A stretch of DNA of 64,000 bases from Trichosphaerium sp. ATCC 40318 (taxonomy: Eukaryota > Discosea > Flabellinia > Trichosidae). Positions 11,281 to 21,471 of this stretch are shown here, piece by piece (the stretch's first letter is position 1; each line of letters starts with the position of its first letter). Position numbers and translations under genes: made by a program. The notes beneath the pieces were generated by a model. That model saw only the letters and a list, made by a program, of their open reading frames with translations. It was not told the origin of the DNA and ran no database searches. The stretch is taken from the NCBI GenBank assembly GCA_038496445.1, contig JALMLS010000186.1, positions 102,882 to 166,881 of the forward strand. The letters are read 5' to 3'.

Positions 11281-14200
11281 TTAATTGAACATTGCGCTAT
11301 ACTCCATAACAAGGATATCCTCTCCTTGGACTATCAATTTGCCTTTGGCCATAGCAGGCTCATCACCAAATGTAACAGTATAATCACCTCCTCTAATCCA
11401 CTCATTACCTTCTGAATCCACCAATGAAAGTGCTCTTGGTGGTACAGTAAACAACACCTAAAAGGCAGTTCATCAGTAAATATGCGCTTGTACACAAGCA
11501 AATTTTAGAAAAAAAATCAGTCGTTTGAACTGGCCCTTCTTTCACAAAAGAACGGAGAACCTTGTTTGGGAAGTGACTTTTTAAGTAAAAAAAAGGCTAA
11601 CCGTTTCGCTAGTGCCTGGTTTCAGCATGTGTACACGTTGGAAGCCAAATAGTTTCTTAATAGGAGCGTCTGTATGAATACTATATACAAATCCAAGAAC
11701 GCTTACATCTGAGATAACATGTCCAGTGTTCTTAACAGTTACTTCATAACCAACATTTGGTTGAGGATTTGAAAGAGATTTATGTCCGATTGCAAGATCC
11801 TCCGTAGACACTGATATCTGCGATTGTACAATGGTGTAGTTAAACGAAGTATAAGACAAACCAAAACCAAAAGACCACAAAGGCGTTCCAGTGTAGTAGC
11901 GATACGTTATACCACCTAGAGAGTGTAATTAACTTTGTTGTTTCTGGTATGTTTGTCAAAAGAAATACCATCATTTCTGAGGTTCATGTTCTCTTTGTCT
12001 CGTTTGATGAAATCGGCAGGATAGACTGTATTTGGTAGTCTCCCTGACGGACTAACATCTCCATATAGAATAGAGGCTATTGCTTCTCCTATAAAAATAA
12101 TTAAGCAATAAACTGTTGTGTATTTGCTGTAAACCAACTACTAGTTTTCCTTGGTCTTTAGTACCTCCGAATTCGCCTGGATAGAAAGCATCTACGATTC
12201 CAGGCACATTCTCCTTTGTCCATTCAATAGCAAGAGGGCCACCATGTATCAACACAACAATAGTAGGCGTCTAATAATACTGTTATTAAACAAAAAAGAA
12301 AGTTGTTCCAAAACACGTGACAACAGGAATACATCAAGAAAGTGTACCTTAGTTACATGAACAGCTTTGATTAAGTCAGTTTGAACACCAGTCAACTCTA
12401 ATATTTCCCTATCATGACTTTCTCCTTCACTTGCAGCTCCACATCCCTTTCCAGGATGCAATCCAACAAATACAACTGCGTAATCTGCTTCTTTCGCAAT
12501 CTTTGTAGCTGCAGCGAACCCTGAAGTATCGTTGGAAATCAAGTCACAACCAGCTGCATATCCTGCTATTTTTACACCTTTTCTCTTCAAAGCTAGGTAA
12601 GGAGAGTTGTTGTATACGAGTTCATTAGATCCAATATAAGTAGACAACATCTCAATCGTTACATTGAAATGAGGTCCAAGGATGGCAATAGATTTATCCT
12701 TAGAAAGTGGCAATATGTTATCCTCATTCTTTAATAGGACTATACCCTGAAGAGCACCATCAAGGGCAAGTTGCCGATGTTCATGAGTGTCAACAACTTC
12801 AGGTCCAAGTTTTTGGTAACTGACATTCTACAAAGGAGAAAGTGAGTACAAAAGAGGCGCTAGGGCTATAGAAGTACCTCATCCATCTCACCAAGCATAA
12901 AAAGATACTTCCATGATGATATAAACGCATTGTCTACGTCTTTCTCTTTCAACACACCATTCTTGACTGCATCTGGTATGTATGATGAAAAGTACTGACC
13001 ACAGTTCATGTCACATCCAGCGTTGATAGCAACGCGTACTTGTTGGTCTGTAGATCCGTTAAAGTTCTTTTTTATATACTCTGTAAAGGCTCCATCAGTA
13101 ATAGCCAAGCAGTCAGAGACAACAAATCCGTCAAATTGCCATTGCTTTCTTGCTACGTTATTTATGAATTCATTGTTTCCGCAACTTGGAATGCCGTTCA
13201 CTGCGTTGTATGCACACATGATTGAACCTACATGAGCAGCTTCTACAGCTGATCTGAAAGCTGGCCAGTAGAATTCTACTTGATCTTTGAGGTTTACAAT
13301 AGCATTAAAGCTTTGTCGGACTACCTTACATGCAAAATTAGAAACCACATTGTAAGAACAAGTTGATAAAAATATGGGAAAAAACTAGGAATAGCACAAA
13401 GACAGTCATTTGATTATCAAACATTGATTATGATTGTTTATAAGTTTCTAATGCTTTCAAGTGGCTTAACATTGATGAAACATTTGAATGTGTAACAAGA
13501 AGCGAAAATAAAACACATAAATATTAGATTGCGGCTATTACATACCTCACCATTGCCTTCTATGTCATAGTCTGAAAAGTGTTTTGCTGTTGAAATTGCT
13601 TTGTAGAATCTTGGATCATCTCCCTCTTGTACACCTCTTGAGTAATGTTGTACATATTCAGATGTAAGAAAAGGATCTTCGCCAGGGACTTCTTGGCCTA
13701 TATTGTATTTCACTGAGCTACAAGAAAAAGAAAGATAAATCGACAGCACTTGCCTCGTCCCCACCGCGGATCCCTGAATAGATTGATATCTGGTGCCCAG
13801 AAAACGAGCCCTGCTATACCTTGTTTATTCAAGCCACGAGCTTCAATGGCGATAGCAGAGCCAACAGCACTCCACAGCCTAGGTGTAATTTTAAAAAAAA
13901 TGAAAGAAAAGAAGCTACATTTACGTTCTGTTGAACGAAGCACCCATCAGTAACCCATGAACAAATGACGTTGGGCACCCTGTATTCCCATTATATTTCT
14001 CTCCGCAAATAGTATGAACGCCATGTAGAGCTTCTTGGAACTTCAGTCGTGGCACCTGCAGCTTAAGATTAAAAGAGTTCAGAAGCAGTTTCAAATGTAC
14101 AGCAAGTCTTGGAATACCAAGATTATTGTCTATCAACAAATGCGCTTTTTCTGCGAGCGTTAAACGAGATACAAGGTCGGTAACTCTTTCTTCAGCGCCA

Positions 14201-14849
14201 ATATTAGCATTACAATATGGATAGCTACTCAAAGGAGGCTTGCTGCAAGAGGCATCTAAGTCCGAACCCACATCAAGACATTGGTTTGTTGGTAGATTTA
14301 TAGAAAACTGCTTTGTTGTAGTGTTATAAGTCCATTGCTGTACTGCACTATCACGTGTCATTACCCTTTTTAAAACCCAATTATTACCTCCCCGGATTAC
14401 AATGGCTCAGCCACACAACAGATCCCTCACGGTCTGCAGTAGCAGTCAAACAAAGTGTCAGGTCTGACTTTGGATGTATTTGTGTGTGTTTCGCCGATAG
14501 GTCTACTACCCATTGCTGGGCTGTAGATGATTCGCATTTCCATGAGTGCGGTATAAGATGGGTAGTACAACCATCGCAATCGAGGCACCCAAGAGAGGGG
14601 TTATTGCCTTCCTGTTAGACCGTTAGATGTTGACAAAAGCGTCGTTTATGGCAACACACCCCAACAATGAGTGTTCTGTCTTTGTAAGTCCATTTTTGAT
14701 TGTTATCACCACCAGTACAGTTAAAAAGCTGTAAATTGACAGCTGGCGAACATGTAGAAGTACAAAATAAGCCAAAGAAGAATACGAGGAGTATTCCAAG
14801 CTTCTAACATGGTTTTAAGAAACAACAAAGTAATCAAAGAGTTTACCAT
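11281..14849 (-). CDS. secreted glycoside hydrolase family 3 (beta-xylosidase/glucosidase-like) with N-terminal ricin-B lectin domain
   Basis: A long spliced gene ending at TAA 11281. The start is probably the ATG at 14849, directly followed by an intron. Exon 2 (from 14803) then encodes a signal peptide (KLGILLVFFFGLFCTSTCS). Ricin-B repeats come first, with QxW motifs NNQKW (about 14690), AQQWVVD (about 14520) and VQQWTYN (about 14330). The GH3 body follows: NIGAEERVTDLVSRLTLAEK, WAPDINLFRDPRWGRGQE, STAKHF, then IMCAYNAVNGIPSC and DGFVVSDC, where the Asp is the expected nucleophile. C-terminal GH3 parts (AILGPHFN, PLWSFGFGLSYTSF, fibronectin-like tail) are present. The order matches plant-type beta-xylosidases. 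It likely cleaves beta-linked xylosides or glucosides outside the cell or in lysosomes. No break is seen. Confidence 0.85.
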
Positions 14850-15445
14850 TTTATTAAAAAGTAGAAGGCGAGCTGTTCGTAACACGTGATAAAGCGAATT
14901 TAAGCCAAAAAGGTTAAGGCGATCGCGTGCACAAAAAACCAAAGTAGAAGACCATTTACAGCACCTTTAGTATGCAATACTTCTTTATTGTAGGCAGACG
15001 ACATTTGTTCTACAATGTACGAAAATACACTTCGGAGCGGATTCTTGTCTTAGCGGAAATCGGTTTTATTACCCACAATAAATTTAAACGCAAAATCTCG
15101 ATTTGATTAGGCATTCCCTTGAATGCTGGCATACTCAGTGCGCTCCAAAATCTAACAGCTACCCAAAAGCTGATCTTAAATGGAGCCATAGACCTTTAAT
15201 AAACGCCATTCATTCATTTTATAAACGTGAGCAAGTTAATGTTGATATCTATCTAAAAGATTAATTCGTTTTTTACATAACTCACGTTTGTACCAACACC
15301 AAGGTACTTACCAAAACGTATAGCATACCTGTTAAATTTAACCTCATACAACCATTCAGGCTATTAATTAGCACTCATTTTTTATTTATGTGGATACAAA
15401 TTGAGGCTATCCAACTTGAATTTTCATCCGTCACCAAAAACAACA

Positions 15446-16498
15446 CTACAAAGAAACTACTGAGCGAAGATGCTTTGAAGCAACAAACGCTAACGACAAA
15501 GAGTCCTCTTTAGCTTCGAAAACAGCCTTGCATAGTTTCACGATAAGATCAAAACGAGAATACATAGCAATACTTTCAACATCATCACCACATGGTTCAT
15601 CATGATAAATAGCTCCAATGAGGATTTTAGCAGCTTTTGGATATCCACATAACAGAAATCCAGGTATTGCAAAGTGATGTGCGATTGGCTTAAAGTTCCC
15701 TCTGATTTGGTCCCATCCACCATTATTGCACTGTTCGTGAACCGCTGCAGCTGCCGAGAAGCATGTGAGGAGCTTCCAACCATTTTCCTCACTTGAGTCA
15801 CTGTCAAGAACAGATTGAAGCCATACCTTGAAATGTTCTAGTGTAGCTTGACTGGTTTCACCTTTTTCAATGTCGAACTTTTCAACACGTTTCATTACTT
15901 CTGATAAGGGTATTTCTGTCTTGATGTAGCTGGCGTGTGCGCTAACGTCTCTTCCTTTTGACTCTACCCATCTTCTTATGACATAATCCCAGTGATAAAT
16001 AGGAATCTTATTCCACAGAGTATCAACGCTAAGGTGTTCCGGAAAAACGCGATTAACAAAGCCGTTTGAGGTTTTATGCCAAAATGAAGGGTTTAAAACA
16101 TAAGAACCCAAGTGTTGCTTGAACATACATTTCTTTAAAGCTATTTGAAGATCATCAGAAGTCATATCGTCAAGTTCTTTCTTTTTTTTTGACATAATTT
16201 CATCATAAATTCCTCTAGCTTGTTTAAGCATCTTATCAGCCTTAAACTTTTCAATAATTGCCTCTAACTTCTTTATTTCTTTATCGCTCGATCCACTTTC
16301 TTTAGCTTCTCTTATTTTTCTCTCATGGCAAGGAATAATGTGTTCAATACCGACATGTAATTTATCATTATTTCTGAAAGCATAGTGATAAATTCCATCT
16401 CCGCATCTACTACAACCCGGGTTTGGATGGTTTTCAATGGACGTAGTATTAAGCAAAAGCGTTTTTAAGTCTTCATTTGACACGGTAGAGACAGACAT
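15446..16498 (-). CDS. unknown 350-residue intronless protein with Cys/His cluster
   Basis: A single uninterrupted frame from ATG 16498 to the stop at 15446. Near the N-terminus is GCSRCGDGIYHYAF followed by GIEHIIPCHERK. The CxxCG...EHIIPC spacing could bind a metal and loosely recalls HNH-type zinc sites, but the rest of an HNH fold is not evident. A Lys/Glu-rich helical stretch follows, then a mixed alpha/beta C-terminal half. No family recognised. Absence of introns sets it apart from most neighbours and it borders the TTAA element at 16675, so an origin by transfer or retroposition is possible. Confidence 0.7.
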   Translation of the reverse strand: MSVSTVSNEDLKTLLLNTTSIENHPNPGCSRCGDGIYHYAFRNNDKLHVGIEHIIPCHERKIREAKESGSSDKEIKKLEAIIEKFKADKMLKQARGIYDEIMSKKKKELDDMTSDDLQIALKKCMFKQHLGSYVLNPSFWHKTSNGFVNRVFPEHLSVDTLWNKIPIYHWDYVIRRWVESKGRDVSAHASYIKTEIPLSEVMKRVEKFDIEKGETSQATLEHFKVWLQSVLDSDSSEENGWKLLTCFSAAAAVHEQCNNGGWDQIRGNFKPIAHHFAIPGFLLCGYPKAAKILIGAIYHDEPCGDDVESIAMYSRFDLIVKLCKAVFEAKEDSLSLAFVASKHLRSVVSL

Positions 16499-16674
16499 TA
16501 TAAGAACAGAGGTGTTGTTGTAAGTATACTACCAAAAAAACAAGAAAAAATATTTCTGATAAAAATACAAGAATCGTTCACTGTACGTTTCCATAGATGG
16601 TAAAACTCGACAGAAAAATAGTCGCGTGCCCTCCTATTGCTATAAATCAGACCCCCAATCTCTGTAAATAGTAC

Positions 16675-17186
16675 TTAAGGGGACACCCAAATTTTCAAGA
16701 CTGTTTTTTTGAAATAACTCTGGCAACCTGTAATTTTAACCAGAGCTTTTTGGTTACATAGTGGTCATCTATTGAAAACATGGGCACAGTAAAATACCGT
16801 GTAAGAAAGTGCAAAATCCTATTATGAATTGCACACTTTCAAAAAAAGAGTACCACACGGCTGTTTTACTTGCTACGATACACCCATTTTCTACACGTTA
16901 AAAAATAAAAACGAATAAACATGATTTTTTAGGGTTTTAAAACGGGTTTGAAAAATCACCTCAAAATCGCCCAGAGTGCACTTAACTAAATTAGAGGAGC
17001 TCTAATACTGTTGAGGCACTATTGTAACTGTAATTAGGCCAAACAGCCTTCACTGATTAGGGTCTAAGGCCTGTTTTTGTGTTTAAATTACTGTTTACAG
17101 AAGGGTATTTTTAAAACACGTGACTGTGAAAAGTACGCTGCCAATGGTATAAAATCAAAAATTGAAATTAGAGGATGTGCCCTTAA
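16675..17186. mobile_element. TTAA-flanked non-autonomous element (MITE-like) 1
   Basis: Both ends carry TTAA (16675-16678 and 17183-17186) with imperfect inverted termini: left GGGGACACCC, right (reverse complement) GGGCACATCC. The interior has no coding region but contains an inverted repeat about 16790-16873 (AGTAAAATACCGTGT against its mirrored copy). TTAA target duplications are characteristic of piggyBac-superfamily transposons. The GGG-type terminus is not the classic CCC one, so family assignment is open. It is similar in layout to the element at 33736. Confidence 0.55.
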
Positions 17187-17496
17187 AGTACTCTTATCAA
17201 TAGGTTGCGTCGGTTAAGTTACTCCCCTTTAAGTGCATGTATCATGATGTCAACTAAATAAGAAAGATTGTCTTTACAGATTTTCTCTTTGCGAAATCGT
17301 TTCATTCCAACGGGTTGTACGAGCAAGTTTTTTTAACTTTTTATTATTTTTCCATACAATAATTAATACAACAAAAGCGAAAGGAAAACCAAAGAAAGGA
17401 ATGTGAAGTTTAAATAATTCTTTTTTTTTTTCCACATAATCTTCTTTTTCTTTTTCTTTCTCTTTTGACTTGGCGCCTATGTGGTTTTTTCTAAAA

Positions 17497-20400
17497 CTAG
17501 TGTTGTGGAGGTGTAGGTAAAGGTTTGGTAATTTTAGGCTTTGGTGGAGGTTCAGGTCTTGCACCACGGTTGACAGGAGGAGGACCAGCATGAGCAGCAG
17601 CTGGAGGTGCAGGAGCAGGACGAGCAGCGGCTGGAGGCGCAGGAGCAGCTCTAGCATGTACAGCTGGAGAAGGTGCATGTGTTGTAGTATGGGATGTTGA
17701 CCCACCGTAAGTACTCTTACTTGCTGCAGGAGCAAAACAGAACTTCTTTGACTTCCATAAGAAGTAGCAAACAACACAAACAACAACAATAATAAAAACG
17801 ATCAGAAAGATGACGCCTATAGCAGCGCCTGCAGCACTACTACCTCCAGAGTTTGATGATAAATCTTCTCTAAGCAGACATCTACTTTCTGCAGCAGCTA
17901 AAGAATAAAAGGGTCAGTAAAGAGTTAAGCATGGTCGAAAAAAACTTTGATTATCTTTTCCTTGTCGGACTACTTACCAGCTTGTTCAATCTTTGTACGA
18001 AGTAACAATGATACACGATTACTATTAGTACCGTGCTTTCCTTCTGCACCAAAAGTGATATCAATGTTGGAACAGTAGGACATAATAGTTCCTCCATCAG
18101 CGGGTTGACTCTCAGCACCACTGAAACAAGCAGATCCTCTTGATGTCTCTCCTGATTGACATCCATCAACATGAACAGATGCAAAACCTAATTAGACTGT
18201 TATACTCCATTATACTCTTACATATACAACTAGAATTGATGCAGCAACAAACTGTTGAATGCACTATAAAATTGAACGTGACAGATTAAAAAAAACGGGA
18301 GATATTTTCCTCTTTGAGCAAAAAAATCCATGTCGTACCATCTATGGCCATTGCTGGTGTATTATAACAATGAGTATGTGAACTACCAACTGTATGACCA
18401 AGTTCATGTGCTACAGTAACAACAAATCCCTTAAATCTTGATGTCTTTTGCTCAGGAGTGTACATTCTATTAACAGATCCGCCTATAAAAAAAAAAGAAA
18501 AACATCAATAACTTGCCACAATAATATTTAATTTGGTAATGCAGAAAAAAAGTATTTTTTTCTACCGTTATCAATTCACGTACTTCTCGTTCCACACAAA
18601 ACATCTACATTTGCAAGACCAGCAACAAAGCTATTTGTACCACCACCAATATTACGTGTAGTAACAAGCGCATAAGCATCAATCTCATAGTCACTGAGGA
18701 GACTACGACGTGTAGGACTAAATAAAAATTAGCTCAATATCGAAAAAAAGAAGAAAAATCCAACGCACTCATTCACACTGTAGTAAGCTACAATTTCATT
18801 CAAAAGAGCAGATGCAGCTCCATCTCCAGAAGCACCGCTCCACGGATCAGCAGCTAAAAAGAAATAAGCATTACATCCAACAAAGTCCAAATCTTTCTTT
18901 AAAACGCACATGAAGAATATAGAAATAAGTTTTGAATCTTTACTTTAGTGTTCAAGTCTGAGAGGTACACTGATGATACTTCAGCAATACTTTCTTCAAT
19001 ATTAGTCCTTAACAAATCCAAGTCATCACCTATTATCAAATATTTAATGGTTTATCCCAATAATACAAAGCGAAACAAAAAAAATCAGTGTTGTGTTTGT
19101 TGACATACCATAAGCTGTGAATGTTTCAAAATCAGATTCAACAGCAAGCTAGGAGGTAAAACTTAGTAAGATAACAAATAAATCGTAATAAAAGACAATA
19201 TAAGTAACACGACATGCTAATATTGTTCAAAGTTAAAACCAAAACCACTTTCTTGTTTTGAAAAAAACATTCAGGAAATAAAGATTGCGTTCAACGTACA
19301 CGCATTGTATACGTAATACCATCATTCGTTGGTTTCAATCCAGTCTGTTCAACACCACGTTTTGACATTGAAGCAATAACACCTCCAACCTTGCCATCAC
19401 GAAAATGGAAATCATGATCGTGATCATGTGTCATATTATGATCGTGTCCACTACATTTACCAACATGATCATGTTCAGGTTTTGGTTCGAGTTTCTCTAA
19501 ATGTACTGTTTCTTCATTAACATGTACGTCATAATGACCTTCGCCATGCTAAAATAAAGCGATTAGTACATACATGAAAAAAGTTGATAATTCTTTCTTA
19601 GTTTTTCGCTGTAATTGTTGCAATAATCACTTTTTTCAATTTGCCACACGTGTATACTGCGTTTTAGTACTATCAAAAAAACGAGTTTTAAATGCAATCT
19701 TTAAAAACGATACAATCATAAAAAATAGCCAAAACGCCACTAAACTGCATCCTTTTTATGTGCACAGAGTCAATTTCAGCAAAAAAAAAAGATCCAAAGT
19801 CCACCAAAACTGCAAAAACAACGAAAAACGAAAAACGTTTCTTTCTCGTTTTGACGCATTTTCATCTCAATGTACGTTGATTAAAAGTCCGTGATAATTA
19901 TTGTGTTTTTCGAAAAAACCTTTTGTACCTTTCCAAACGCCCACGCTGACACTTCGCCTTTGTGATCGAAATGAAACCTCACGTGAACATCACCAAGCTT
20001 TGCGCTAAAGTGGTGGGACTCTAAAACAACGATTGTGAGACTTTTTGACAATATCCGAAAGTTGCGGGGTTATCCCGTTATTTAAGTTTTGTTAGACATC
20101 TACCGTACGATTCTGTGCGTGAAGAAGGATTTTTCACGAATAGTAGAATGCGAGACGGGGATTTTTGGGTTGAAAAATTGAAAGTACCTGGAATCTCCAT
20201 TTGATGCTTGTTGTTAATGAATATCTTTGCTCCATTTGCTTTGGGTTATGTTTAGACCATATTTGTGTTTCAGTTTATCAATACGCACCATACGGGCTTT
20301 CTCTCTTTTTCATATGTAATACAGTGCTCTCTCCATTCCTTTTTGATTTGGTTAGAAGCTTTTTTAGTAAACTTCGTGATTTAAACGTTTAATGTCAATG

Positions 20401-20614
20401 GTTGATGATATACACGCACTCTTGTTGTGGTAGATGCACTTTAAATGCTTCTGACTCTCGTATTTCTCTGTGGTTAGCGTGAAAGTGCGCCCAAGGTATA
20501 GAGGCTGTATAAAGGCACTTAGGACGGTTTGATAATAAAATATTGCGTACTAGCGCTAATTGTTACGGCACAACCAAACAGAAGGCCCAACAGAAGCAGT
20601 GCGTTGTAGTGCAT
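17497..20614 (-). CDS. M12B (reprolysin-like) membrane metalloprotease, copy 1, with proline-rich cytoplasmic tail
   Basis: A multi-exon gene from ATG 20614 (signal peptide MHYNALLLLGLLFGCAV) to TAG 17497. The prodomain includes a His/Asp-rich stretch (about 19390-19460, CSGHDHNMTHDHDHDFHF) whose Cys could act as a cysteine switch. The catalytic domain has VAHELGHTVGSSHTH (about 18370-18425), the HExxHxxGxxH zinc site, and the Met-turn TIMSYC (about 18080). After ESRCLLRED comes a transmembrane helix (IGVIFLIVFIIVVVCVVCY, about 17765-17820), then a Pro/Ala-rich tail with PAPPAAARPAP and PEPPPKPK. Topology is type I, with the catalytic part outside. The tail could bind SH3 or similar domains. 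A tandem copy lies at 21472. It is distinct from canonical ADAMs in that no disintegrin domain is visible. Confidence 0.8.
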
Positions 20615-20990
20615 TGCTTATATCGCGTTTATCAACCTTTTTTTAAAATGGGTCATGTGAAATGACGTGACTGTTGTCTTGCTCGAATTTCCCCGTGGTG
20701 AAGCTGAGTGAATGTTTTCATTGGCTATTGCAATATAGCACGATTAATAACGGTATGGAGTGCATAGCTACGAAAACAGCCCGTGGTGGCTTCCTCCGTA
20801 CAAATAGGTTATGTTGACCGCATCTGCGCCGAAGCAGTATGTTGATACAAAGCGGCTCATAGCGGCGATCAGAATATTAACAAGCAGACAAACGGAGAGT
20901 TAAGCTAAATAGGATTCAAGCTCCACTTGCGAGCTGTACAGTCGATCAAAAACGTCCTATTATCAAAGTCTCAGTTTGGCTTGCTGTAAT

Positions 20991-21471
20991 GTAGCCCAAC
21001 AGTTGTTTCTACGCTCATAACAACAGTCAACACCCACCAAATACCAAACGATGGTTTCTGTACGTTATCAAGTGCTACCTCACCAATTGCCAAACATAGA
21101 AAACAACTCTGACACTCAAATTAAAGCGTGTTAGATGTTTACAAAAATGGCGAAACAGAGGTCACACGGTAGCTCTGTAGACTGCTACACTTAAAAAACA
21201 ACGTGCTGTAGGCATCTAAGCCCAACAAAGCAACGTGTAGTGTCAATTTATACGAAAAAAAAAGTAGAAGCTGTGAAAAAAGTGCAAGTTTTCATGCATT
21301 TCATCAAATCGCTCTCACGTTAAGATTAGTTATAAGACAATAATTACTAATCTGTATGCGACCCTAGTTGTTTTAGATCCTTATCAACATTACTAGCTCA
21401 CGTTGGCATAATGAATGAATGGTGTTTATTTAATTAAGTCTACGGCTACATTTAAGACTATTAGAGTGTCA
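20991..21471. other. gene-free interval between the two proteases
   Basis: No coding region supported on either strand. The interval lies upstream of protease copy 1 and immediately downstream of copy 2, and shows no recognisable element. Confidence 0.4.

Noticed and set aside
17274-17789. 171-codon Leu-rich minus-strand frame
   Set aside because: Out-of-frame reading of the protease's proline-rich tail. The correct frame continues the TM helix into a Pro/Ala-rich tail ending at 17497.
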